This document shows positions 1-5,663 of a stretch of DNA of 5,663 nucleotides, piece after piece; the first letter of the stretch is position 1; each line of letters starts with the position of its first letter. Source of the stretch: Paracoccaceae bacterium (GTDB lineage Bacteria; Pseudomonadota; Alphaproteobacteria; Rhodobacterales; Rhodobacteraceae); assembly GCA_009920225.1 (NCBI GenBank), contig RGAJ01000135.1, forward strand, positions 1-5,663. The letters run 5' to 3'. The position numbers were made by a program, and so were the translations under genes. The notes below the pieces were generated by a model. It was not told the DNA's origin, did no database searches, and saw only the letters and a list, made by a program, of their open reading frames with translations.

Positions 1-1228
1 CGGTCATTTGCCAACTGTGCAACGGGGTGCCAATCGCAGCCGTTGCGATCAAAACCTCGGTCGTGGGCACTTTCCACGTGACATCCCCCACATCTGTGGA
101 CCCGATCAAAACCTCGCCTCCGGGACGCATGGGCACGACCCAATCGCATAACGTCACACCTGCACGAATAGGTTCATTCACCACCGACCATTCCGATGCG
201 ATATCTTGGGGCGATAGGGTGCCTTGGATACGGGAGGCATAGGCACGGTCATCCTCATCAAACGGAACGCCGCCCAGTTCATCCAAGGCCTCTTGCATGA
301 TAGTGTCCATTGTCAGGTTTTCAAAATGGTTCGACACTGCCGCAAACATTTGCGTTTCAACGGTGGTTTCTGTCATCAAGGCGGCGCCTTGTGCGATTTT
401 TTTCACCCGTTCGACAAGCGCCAACATATCGTGAAGCTTTAACGCCCTGATCGAATACCGCACACTGGCGCGCGACTGCACGACATTGGGCGCTTTGCCG
501 CCCGCATCAAGATAGGCATAGTGCACACGCGCATCTTGGGGCATGTGTTCACGCATGTAGTTGACGCCAACAGACATCAATTCCACAGCATCAAGGGCCG
601 AACGGCCCAAATGCGGTTGCGCCGCAGCATGTGCCGCACGGCCCGAGAAATGAAAATCCATCCGCGTATTGGCCAAAGACAGAGGATCATCAACACGTGT
701 CATGCCCCCCGGATGCCATGTGATTGCGGCATCGACATCGTCAAAGGCACCATCACGGACCATGAATGCCTTGGCTGCGCCCCCTTCTTCGGCAGGGCAG
801 CCGTAATACCTCACACGTCCTGGCGTCCCCGTTGTTTCAAGCCAGTCTTTGACCGCACATGCAGCAAGCAGCGCGCCCGAGCCCAACAGATTGTGACCGC
901 ACCCGTGACCTGCGCCGCCTTGGGTCAGCTCTTGTGGGTAATCGATACCCGCAACTTGGCTCAGGCCAGGCAGGGCATCAAATTCGCCCAATATTGCAAT
1001 AACGGGACCGCCATGACCCGCTTCGCCCATGACCGCAGTGGGAATATTGGCGACGTTTTCGGTGACGCGAAACCCTTTTTCATGCAGCATTTTCGTGTGC
1101 TCTGCACAGGATTGAAATTCGGCATATAATGTTTCTGGCATGGTCCAGACACGGTCAGCCAGACCGATCAGGTCGTCTTTGTGGTGATCAACAAGATTTG
1201 GAATGTCGGATGTGTTTTGCATTGTCAT
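1..1228 (-). CDS. abgB: AbgB-like M20-family amidohydrolase (p-aminobenzoyl-glutamate hydrolase subunit B type), 3' end outside window
   Basis: The reverse strand is open without a stop from an ATG at 1228 to the left edge, giving 409 codons of a protein that in E. coli AbgB is about 480 residues, so roughly the last 70 are missing. Seen: GEFDALPG (81-88), HGCGHN (108-113), CPAEEGG (144-150), TWHP (170-173), an HAAAQPHLGRSALDAVE stretch (200-216) typical of the lid/dimerisation domain, GSTDVGDVTW (376-385) and GTPLHSWQ (400-407). By family analogy C110, H112, E148, H172 and H404 bind the metal pair and E147 is the general base; all are present. Known: AbgB pairs with AbgA to split p-aminobenzoyl-glutamate into p-aminobenzoate and glutamate in the cytosol. 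Inferred: the same or a related N-acyl amino acid is hydrolysed here. No AbgA is visible. It follows the AstE/ASPA gene by 6 bases in the same frame. A second ATG at 1222 is an equally plausible start. The family call is firm, the substrate is not. Confidence 0.9.
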   Translation of the reverse strand, partial: MTMQNTSDIPNLVDHHKDDLIGLADRVWTMPETLYAEFQSCAEHTKMLHEKGFRVTENVANIPTAVMGEAGHGGPVIAILGEFDALPGLSQVAGIDYPQELTQGGAGHGCGHNLLGSGALLAACAVKDWLETTGTPGRVRYYGCPAEEGGAAKAFMVRDGAFDDVDAAITWHPGGMTRVDDPLSLANTRMDFHFSGRAAHAAAQPHLGRSALDAVELMSVGVNYMREHMPQDARVHYAYLDAGGKAPNVVQSRASVRYSIRALKLHDMLALVERVKKIAQGAALMTETTVETQMFAAVSNHFENLTMDTIMQEALDELGGVPFDEDDRAYASRIQGTLSPQDIASEWSVVNEPIRAGVTLCDWVVPMRPGGEVLIGSTDVGDVTWKVPTTEVLIATAAIGTPLHSWQMT

Positions 1229-1231
1229 GCG

Positions 1232-1236
1232 TCTCT
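1232..1236 (-). promoter_or_regulatory. Weak ribosome binding site of the AbgB-like gene
   Basis: The only purine-rich stretch upstream of the AbgB-like gene is AGAGA, which overlaps the TAG stop of the preceding gene. It lies 3 bases from the ATG at 1228, which is too close, and 9 bases from the ATG at 1222, which is normal. This favours 1222 as the real start, or translation mainly by ribosomes that have just terminated on the upstream gene. The evidence is spacing only. Confidence 0.35.
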
Positions 1237-2215
1237 ATTCTGGGGTGATGGGTTCAGCCAGTCGCACGGCGGTCTTGCCCCGCCACAGCCTGCGTGATGG
1301 CATGATTAAAACGGTTTCGGGATGGGGTGCACGGATTTCTGTCGCCCCGTCAAAGGCGATCAACGTGCCTTTGGGAAGGGTTTCCAAACCCGTCCAGTTT
1401 TGCGCAAACCTGAAGTCATCGGTCTGAATGGTCACAGCCTGCGAGACTTGGAAATACTGTAACGCCTCGGGCAAGGCGCGTGTGTCCATCCAGTCCTGCG
1501 CAAAGTCATGCGCCACAACTTGCGTCGCACGCAAAAACCTGATTGCGGTTTCGATTGCGATGCCTTCGGCGGCCGCTTCCCAGTGTTGGCCACATTCGAC
1601 CAACATTGCATTTCGTGCAGAGGTCGGATCAGAAAACCCTGCGTAATCCCGCATGCGCATTCCCTCGGCGTGACCTTTGTCATTAATAACCAAACTGGGA
1701 TAACCAACGTCACGCGCAAGGGCGCCCCCCTTTGGACACAGACCCGCAATGGTAAGCGGCACAGTTTTGTGCTGCATCGAGTGGATATCAAGGAGAACAT
1801 CAACCGTATCAAGCCATGGGCGGATTTCCCAGGCCCGTTGCACTTCGGACGTGACGGGCCGATCCGGATCATCCAATCGGCCAGGCGCCCAAAGGCGGTT
1901 GAAATCTTCGTCAATCCAACGGGACGCGTCTGGCACATTGGGGTCGAAGGCGTGATAAGCGGCCACATTTATGAACGCAAACGAAAGCTTGCCCTTGCGT
2001 GGGCGTGTTTCACGTTTGAACAACCAGTCAAGCGCTAATGCACCACAGGGTTCGTTTCCATGGACGATTGCGGTGATTGCGACATGGGGCCCGGCGTTTC
2101 CACTGTCAAATGTCCAGATATAGGGGATGCCATCGCTCCCCCCCGCATAGGCCGAAATATCAGGCGGGCTTAATTCAACAGCATAAGGATTTGGCAAACC
2201 TGTCGCAGAGCTCAT
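1235..2215 (-). CDS. Succinylglutamate desuccinylase/aspartoacylase (AstE/ASPA) family zinc hydrolase
   Basis: This 326-residue cytosolic protein has no signal peptide and is a usual length for the family. The family removes acyl groups from N-acyl amino acids (N-acetylaspartate, N-succinylglutamate, N-acetyl-diaminobutyrate). Seen: HGNEPCG at 52-58, the H-x-x-E zinc motif (H52, E55); DEDFNRLW at 102-109, where N106-R107 correspond to the substrate-binding Asn-Arg of aspartoacylase; DIHSM at 143-147 with the third zinc ligand H145; and VECGQH at 206-211, with E207 as the likely catalytic glutamate. The remaining C-terminal part (from about 235) matches the position of the beta-rich domain that restricts the active site in aspartoacylases. 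The ATG overlaps the TGA of the FGase-like gene (ATGA) and has an AAAGGA ribosome site 8 bases upstream (2224-2229), so the start is firm. All catalytic residues are intact. The substrate is not determined: it could be an N-acyl-Asp/Glu deacylase or a DoeB-like deacetylase, though no ectoine genes are nearby. Confidence 0.9.
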   Translation of the reverse strand: MSSATGLPNPYAVELSPPDISAYAGGSDGIPYIWTFDSGNAGPHVAITAIVHGNEPCGALALDWLFKRETRPRKGKLSFAFINVAAYHAFDPNVPDASRWIDEDFNRLWAPGRLDDPDRPVTSEVQRAWEIRPWLDTVDVLLDIHSMQHKTVPLTIAGLCPKGGALARDVGYPSLVINDKGHAEGMRMRDYAGFSDPTSARNAMLVECGQHWEAAAEGIAIETAIRFLRATQVVAHDFAQDWMDTRALPEALQYFQVSQAVTIQTDDFRFAQNWTGLETLPKGTLIAFDGATEIRAPHPETVLIMPSRRLWRGKTAVRLAEPITPE

Positions 2216-3087
2216 GTTTTCTGTCCTTTCAGGGTCGCAGTGACGAATTGCGCCAAATGTTGGGATAGCTCGGTAAATGTTGATTTTAGGTCGTCATATC
2301 CGTCATTGGGTTCGCGTGTCGTTTCATTCATATACAGCTTGCGGTTCACTTCGATCTGCAAGGAATGACGCCCCTGTGCGGGGTCCCCGTTTGCACGGAT
2401 CAATTCCATTCCTTTGTAGGGATCATTGATCGCAACCGAATACCCGCGTGCGATCAGAAATTCATAGACTTTTTGCGTGACGTCACCCGCGCAGGCGGCC
2501 CCATCAAGATCGCCAAGAACGAAATCGGGACGCGGCGTTCCGCGGTCTTGGGTGGACATGGCAGAGGCGACTTCTTGCATCGAATGACAATTGACGTGCC
2601 ACACACTGTGCCATTTGGAATGTGCATCATCCAACAACTGGCGCAGTCTGGTTTGATAGGGGCGGTGATAGCGCGTTACACGGTGATAGACCTCATCTGC
2701 GGTCAATTTTCGTGCGTAAAGCGGCGATCCTTCGGGGGGTTTGCGCGTCCAGCATAACCCGATACCCAACGTGCTTTTGATCGTTGGGTTTAAAGGCAAG
2801 GGGTAAGTCCCCATAATCTGATCAGGGTCCATGTCATCAGGCGCACGGTTGGCATCGACATAGGATCGCGGAAAATGGGCATGCAATAAAACCGCACCAT
2901 GTGAAAGCGCGCCACGCCACAGGTCATGAACATGCGTATCCTCTGCATGGCGCAGTTCTTGCGGATCAGCCGCATGAACAAAGTCGCTTGGATAGTCGAT
3001 GCCCGAATGTGGGCTATCCAACACCAATGGCAGGGTTTGGGTTGCAAGGCCTTCGACCGTGAGGACGCCTTTTATGTGGTCTGTCAT
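2212..3087 (-). CDS. N-formylglutamate amidohydrolase (FGase/HutG) family protein
   Basis: This 291-residue soluble protein is of usual family length. Known members deformylate N-formyl-L-glutamate, the last step of one histidine degradation route. Seen: DSPHSGIDYP at 24-33, the hallmark N-terminal motif; EDTHVHDLW at 49-57; PRSYVDANRAPDDMD at 73-87; HVNCHSM at 164-170; FVLGDLDG at 189-196; and a C-terminal HSLQIEVNRKLYMNE at 241-255. The conserved H27, D50, H168 and E246 are candidates for metal or catalytic residues by family comparison. The start is set by an ATGA overlap with the DppF-type gene and a strong GGAGG site. No hutH, hutU, hutI or other histidine-degradation gene is in the window. 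Its place between an importer and two other N-acyl-amino-acid hydrolases therefore argues for a role outside classic histidine catabolism, on N-formyl- or other N-acyl amino acids. That role is inference; the family assignment is clear. Confidence 0.9.
   Translation of the reverse strand: MTDHIKGVLTVEGLATQTLPLVLDSPHSGIDYPSDFVHAADPQELRHAEDTHVHDLWRGALSHGAVLLHAHFPRSYVDANRAPDDMDPDQIMGTYPLPLNPTIKSTLGIGLCWTRKPPEGSPLYARKLTADEVYHRVTRYHRPYQTRLRQLLDDAHSKWHSVWHVNCHSMQEVASAMSTQDRGTPRPDFVLGDLDGAACAGDVTQKVYEFLIARGYSVAINDPYKGMELIRANGDPAQGRHSLQIEVNRKLYMNETTREPNDGYDDLKSTFTELSQHLAQFVTATLKGQKT
2764..2789. repeat. Perfect 8-base inverted repeat with 10-base loop inside the FGase-like gene
   Basis: ACCCAACG at 2764-2771 is the exact reverse complement of CGTTGGGT at 2782-2789. 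It could form a hairpin in the operon mRNA. It lies in codons for a conserved family stretch (residues about 100-108) and has no U-run after it, so it is not a terminator. It may well be chance. Confidence 0.4.
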
Positions 3088-4082
3088 GCGACACCTCCGT
3101 CATTGAGGTGGCACGCGGCAGCGCGCGCGCCGTCGTGCACCAAACGCGGTGCTTGTGTTTTGCATCGCGGCCCAGCAAGGGGGCAGCGCGGATGGAAATG
3201 GCATCCCGTCGGTGGGTTTAAGGGGGACGGAATTTCACCTTTGATTACATGATACGTGCGGCGGCCTGCGTCGAGTTTTGGGACCTGATCCAACAACGCT
3301 TGGGTATAGGGGTGCCGCGGACTGTCAAACAGGTCCGTCGTCGGTGCAATTTCGACAACGCGGCCAAGATACATCACGACGACCCGATCCGCGATATGTT
3401 CGATCACCCCCAAATCATGGCTGATGAACAGATAGGTCAAATCAAGATCGCGTCTGAGATCCTGAAACAGGTTGATAACCTGCGCTTGGATCGAAACATC
3501 AAGCGCCGCAATGCTTTCGTCACAGATCAAGAATTCAGGCTGGACCGCAAGGGCACGTGCTATCCCGATGCGTTGACGTTGCCCGCCTGAAAACTGATGG
3601 GGATACCTTTGCGCATAAGATGGGTCTAGCCCGACTTTGGTCATCAGATCCGCAACATAGGCCGCCATGTCGCGCCGGGACGTCAAACCATGAAACACAG
3701 CCGCTTCGCCAATGATGTCATTCACTCTCAACCGTGGATTCAACGATGACATCGGATCTTGGAAAATCATTTGAACACGCAGGCGCGCGCGTTTTGCTGC
3801 ATCGCTGTGTGCAGCGGTCACGTCGACACCGTCAAAATGAATGGTGCCGCTGGTGACAGGCAAAAGACCCGCAACCATGCGCCCCAAGGTCGATTTCCCA
3901 CAACCGGATTCACCGACCAAACCAACGACCTCGCCGCGCTGCACATCAAAGCACGCATCTTGCACCGCATTGACGCGGGCTTGGGACACTTTCGCGCCAA
4001 GCACGCGGGCGAATTTTTCAATTGAGTCCAGATTTTTTTCAAAAACCCGCGACACGTTTGATAACTCTAGCATGGCGGTCAT
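3084..4082 (-). CDS. dppF: Dipeptide/oligopeptide-type ABC importer ATP-binding protein, DppF family
   Basis: This protein powers import as one half of a DppD/DppF ATPase heterodimer on the cytoplasmic face of the membrane. From the chosen ATG it has 332 residues: Walker A GESGCGKS (57-64), Q-loop FQDP (107-110), signature FSGGQRQR (164-171), Walker B FLICDES with E189 as catalytic base, ALDVSIQAQ (193-201), H-loop SHD (221-223), then the oligopeptide-transporter C-terminal domain from HPYTQALL (257-264) to the end. Four cysteines (C294, C300, C307, C324) sit in that domain. The same frame is open to an ATG at 4112. I prefer 4082 because it makes an ATGA overlap with the DppD-type stop and has GAGGGGG 6 bases upstream. 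Walker B ends in Ser where Pro is usual; the catalytic Glu is kept. The start to about residue 40 carries a longer linker than a minimal ATPase. The subfamily is certain; the substrate (peptide, N-acyl amino acid or other) is unknown. Confidence 0.95.
   Translation of the reverse strand: MTAMLELSNVSRVFEKNLDSIEKFARVLGAKVSQARVNAVQDACFDVQRGEVVGLVGESGCGKSTLGRMVAGLLPVTSGTIHFDGVDVTAAHSDAAKRARLRVQMIFQDPMSSLNPRLRVNDIIGEAAVFHGLTSRRDMAAYVADLMTKVGLDPSYAQRYPHQFSGGQRQRIGIARALAVQPEFLICDESIAALDVSIQAQVINLFQDLRRDLDLTYLFISHDLGVIEHIADRVVVMYLGRVVEIAPTTDLFDSPRHPYTQALLDQVPKLDAGRRTYHVIKGEIPSPLNPPTGCHFHPRCPLAGPRCKTQAPRLVHDGARAAACHLNDGGVA
3091..3098 (-). promoter_or_regulatory. Strong ribosome binding site of the FGase-like gene
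   Basis: GGAGGTGT lies inside the last codons of the DppF-type gene, with the GGAGG core ending 6 bases before the ATG at 3087. It is the best Shine-Dalgarno match seen in the window and fixes the start of the first hydrolase. It suggests the hydrolases can be translated well independently of coupling to the transporter genes. Confidence 0.75.
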
Positions 4083-5053
4083 TCTGCGCCCCCTCGTAAT
4101 GGGTGAAAACACCGCAAGGCCCGCCCGTCATGCGATGAACTGACATCCGGGGCCCGCGTGTGACAGGTGGTGTCCGCATAGGAACAGCGCGGTGCAAAGG
4201 CACAGCCCGCCGGTAGGTTCGCCATGTTTGGGGCCATGCCCGCAATCTGTGTCAGCCGATCACCACGGCGACCATGTCCAGGGATCGACCCCAACAAACC
4301 CGCCGTATAAGGATGCGAGGGCGCGTTCAGGATCGATGTGGCCGCGCCACTTTCGACGATGCGCCCCGCATACATTACCGCAATCCGATCTGCGAGCCCC
4401 GCAACCACGGCCAAATCATGGGTAATCCAGATCAGGGCCGTGCCCGTTTCACGCGCAAGGTCTTGAACTTCGGCCAGAATTTGGCTTTGAATTGTGACAT
4501 CCAGCGCGGTCGTTGGTTCATCCGCGATAATCAGGTCGGGCCCGTTCAAAAGCGCGATAGCAATGGCCACCCTTTGGCGCATCCCACCCGAAAATTGATG
4601 CGGATAGGCGTTCAACCGTTCTTGGGGAGAGGGAATGCCAACGCGCGCGAGCGCCTGAATTGCGCGATCACGTGCGGCCTTTTTAGACACGTTTTCATGG
4701 GCTTGAACGGCCTCGATCATTTGCGTATCAATGCGCAACACAGGGTTCAAGGTCATCATCGGGTCTTGGAAAATCATGGCAATCCGGTGGCCGCGCAGAC
4801 GGCGCATTTCGCGATCTGGCAACGTGGCAAGATCTTGTCCCAAAAACCGGATTGTTCCACCCGTCACACGTCCGGGGGCATCAACAAGGCGCAAAATGGA
4901 AAACCCCGTCACAGTTTTGCCCGATCCGCTTTCCCCGACAAGGCCAAGAACCTCGCCTTTGTTCAGGGTAAAGCTTACATCGTCAACCGCTTTGACGACG
5001 CCCGCATCGGTAAAGAAGTGGGTTTGTAAATTCTCAACGGATAAAACTGTCAT
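4079..5053 (-). CDS. dppD: Dipeptide/oligopeptide-type ABC importer ATP-binding protein, DppD family
   Basis: This is the partner ATPase of the DppF-type protein, 324 residues, cytoplasmic and membrane-associated through the permeases. Seen in order: Walker A GESGSGKT (40-47), Q-loop FQDP (95-98), signature FSGGMRQR (154-161), Walker B LIIADEP (174-180) with E179, ALDVTIQSQ (183-191), H-loop THD (211-213), and the family C-terminal domain starting at HPYTAGLL (247-254). Four cysteines, C284, C290, C297 and C315, are spaced as in the DppD/OppD proteins where they hold an iron-sulfur cluster. FSGGMRQR and the '[10 protein letters not shown]' wording separate DppD from DppF. The ATG overlaps the permease TGA (ATGA), with GAGGC 7 bases upstream. 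Every nucleotide-binding motif is intact, so an active importer ATPase is expected. Substrate specificity lies in the binding protein, which is not in the window. Confidence 0.95.
   Translation of the reverse strand: MTVLSVENLQTHFFTDAGVVKAVDDVSFTLNKGEVLGLVGESGSGKTVTGFSILRLVDAPGRVTGGTIRFLGQDLATLPDREMRRLRGHRIAMIFQDPMMTLNPVLRIDTQMIEAVQAHENVSKKAARDRAIQALARVGIPSPQERLNAYPHQFSGGMRQRVAIAIALLNGPDLIIADEPTTALDVTIQSQILAEVQDLARETGTALIWITHDLAVVAGLADRIAVMYAGRIVESGAATSILNAPSHPYTAGLLGSIPGHGRRGDRLTQIAGMAPNMANLPAGCAFAPRCSYADTTCHTRAPDVSSSHDGRALRCFHPLRGGAE
4089..4095 (-). promoter_or_regulatory. Ribosome binding site that sets the DppF-type start
   Basis: GAGGGGG lies 6 bases upstream of the ATG at 4082, inside the end of the DppD-type gene. 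It favours that ATG over the in-frame ATG at 4112, which would need a 34-base overlap and would add ten residues before the conserved start of the ATPase domain. Confidence 0.7.
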
Positions 5054-5663
5054 CGCCGAAGCCTCGGGTTAAGAATATCGCGGAGCCGATCCCCAACGAG
5101 GTTGATTGAGGCCACAATCGCCAACAAGGCCACGCCGGGATACATGCTCATCCAATATTGGCCTGACAGCATGTAATCGTAGCCATTTGAAATCAGCAGA
5201 CCCAATGAGGGCTGCGTTATCGGCACACCAACGCCAAGGAACGACAACGAGCTTTCCAAGACGATGGTATTTGCAATTTGCACGGTCGATATCACCACCA
5301 AGGGCGGAATACAGTTCGGCAACAAATGGCGAAACACGATCCGCCACGATGACAACCCCAGCCCCCGCGCGGCATCGATGTATTCTTTTTGCGTTTCAGA
5401 AAGTGCGGTACCGCGCACAGTGCGCGCATAATAGGCCCATTGCACCACGATCAGCGATAGAATGACCTTATCAATCCCTCTGCCGAAAATCGCCATCAAC
5501 ATTAAGGCCACAAGGATTGAAGGAAACGACAATTGCAAATCGACAAGCCGCATCAGAAAGCTTTCGATACGGCCACCGGCCCATGCGGCATAGATACCCA
5601 CAACAACGCCGATTGCCATCGCAACGACGGTTGCCACAATCGCGACAATCAATGACACCCGCA
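5050..5663 (-). CDS. dppC: Dipeptide/oligopeptide-type ABC importer permease, DppC family, 5' end outside window
   Basis: This inner-membrane subunit forms half of the translocation channel. The frame runs off the right edge. The GTG at 5658 is probably an internal valine, not the start, because the residues there (R-V-S-L-I-V-A-I) match the interior of DppC just before the transport domain. About 204 residues are present of a family length near 290, so the N-terminal membrane segment and beginning are missing. Counting from that valine: hydrophobic segments at about 3-26, 45-60, 64-77, 118-134 and 172-188; the ATPase-contacting EAA loop EYIDAARGLGLSSWRIVFRH at 92-111; FLGVGVP at 140-146; and the family ending [17 protein letters not shown]. 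It overlaps the DppD-type gene by four bases. The DppB-type permease and the binding protein would be expected upstream, to the right. Confidence 0.92.
   Translation of the reverse strand, partial: RVSLIVAIVATVVAMAIGVVVGIYAAWAGGRIESFLMRLVDLQLSFPSILVALMLMAIFGRGIDKVILSLIVVQWAYYARTVRGTALSETQKEYIDAARGLGLSSWRIVFRHLLPNCIPPLVVISTVQIANTIVLESSLSFLGVGVPITQPSLGLLISNGYDYMLSGQYWMSMYPGVALLAIVASINLVGDRLRDILNPRLRR

Larger units (their letters stand above)
1..5663 (-). other. Candidate single transcription unit: ABC importer plus three amidohydrolases
   Basis: All six genes are on one strand. Junctions are ATGA overlaps at 5050-5053, 4079-4082, 3084-3087 and 2212-2215, then a 6-base gap at 1229-1234. There is no room for a terminator or a normal promoter between any two genes, and no hairpin followed by a U-run was seen. 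The promoter and regulator must lie to the right of the window, and the terminator to the left. Co-transcription is inferred from this spacing. Confidence 0.85.

Noticed and set aside
47..116. Direct repeat of 13 bases, GATCAAAACCTCG, at 47-59 and 104-116
   Set aside because: Both copies are in frame and encode the same Glu-Val-Leu-Ile strand 19 residues apart in the AbgB-like protein; most likely coincidence of codon use, not a functional repeat.
521..1129. A 202-codon open frame on the plus strand
   Set aside because: It lies wholly antisense to the AbgB-like gene, whose catalytic motifs are intact. The translation has no recognisable motif and is rich in Arg, Cys and His, as expected of a shadow frame.
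1508..2038. Overlapping long frames on both strands within the AstE/ASPA-like gene
   Set aside because: The frame encoding HGNE, DIHSM and VECGQH is clearly the real one; the others have no conserved motif.
3118..3131. Alternating GC run
   Set aside because: It encodes an Ala/Arg-rich stretch near the C-terminus of the DppF-type ATPase and needs no other explanation.
4083..4112. Longer DppF-type protein starting at the ATG at 4112
   Set aside because: It would add ten unconserved residues and overlap the upstream gene by 34 bases, while the ATG at 4082 has an ATGA overlap and a good ribosome site.
4274..5029. A 251-codon open frame on the plus strand
   Set aside because: It is antisense to the DppD-type ATPase and has a basic, low-hydrophobic composition with no domain; a by-product of codon bias on the other strand.
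1..5663. Defence system, mobile element, CRISPR array, tRNA or other RNA gene
   Set aside because: I looked for transposase or integrase motifs, regularly spaced repeats, tRNA-like clover folds and non-coding gaps. The coding genes fill the whole window and nothing of this kind was seen.

Overview
The window is a gene-dense piece of bacterial chromosome of moderate GC. Everything convincing is on the minus strand, so it reads from the right end to the left. The protein style (Dpp/Opp-type ATPases with the 'ALDVSIQAQ' wording, an N-formylglutamate-amidohydrolase-like protein, an AbgB-like peptidase) suggests a proteobacterium, most likely an alphaproteobacterium of the Rhodobacterales kind. 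No rRNA or other taxonomic marker is present, so this is an inference from style only.

Layout in transcription order (right to left): (1) the C-terminal two thirds of a DppC/OppC-type ABC permease, cut by the right edge; (2) a DppD-type ATPase; (3) a DppF-type ATPase; (4) an N-formylglutamate amidohydrolase (FGase/HutG) family protein; (5) a succinylglutamate desuccinylase/aspartoacylase (AstE/ASPA) family zinc hydrolase; (6) an M20-family peptidase very close to AbgB, the p-aminobenzoyl-glutamate hydrolase subunit, cut by the left edge. Four successive junctions (1-2, 2-3, 3-4, 4-5) are 4-base ATGA stop/start overlaps. The last (5-6) is a 6-base gap, with both genes in the same reading frame. 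This is a tightly coupled operon with no intergenic space for internal promoters or terminators.

Working together, the Dpp/Opp-type importer would bring a small peptide-like or N-acylated amino-acid substrate into the cytoplasm, and three metal-dependent amidohydrolases would cleave amide bonds on it. N-acyl-glutamate or N-acyl-aspartate type compounds, or p-aminobenzoyl-glutamate from folate breakdown, fit all three enzyme families. The exact substrate cannot be read from the sequence. The substrate-binding protein and first permease (DppA/DppB) would be expected just beyond the right edge, and the rest of the AbgB-like gene beyond the left edge.

I found no mobile element, CRISPR array, RNA gene or clearly new type of system. 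The points worth a second look are the unusual grouping of three amidohydrolase families with one importer, and the same-frame amber junction between genes 5 and 6.
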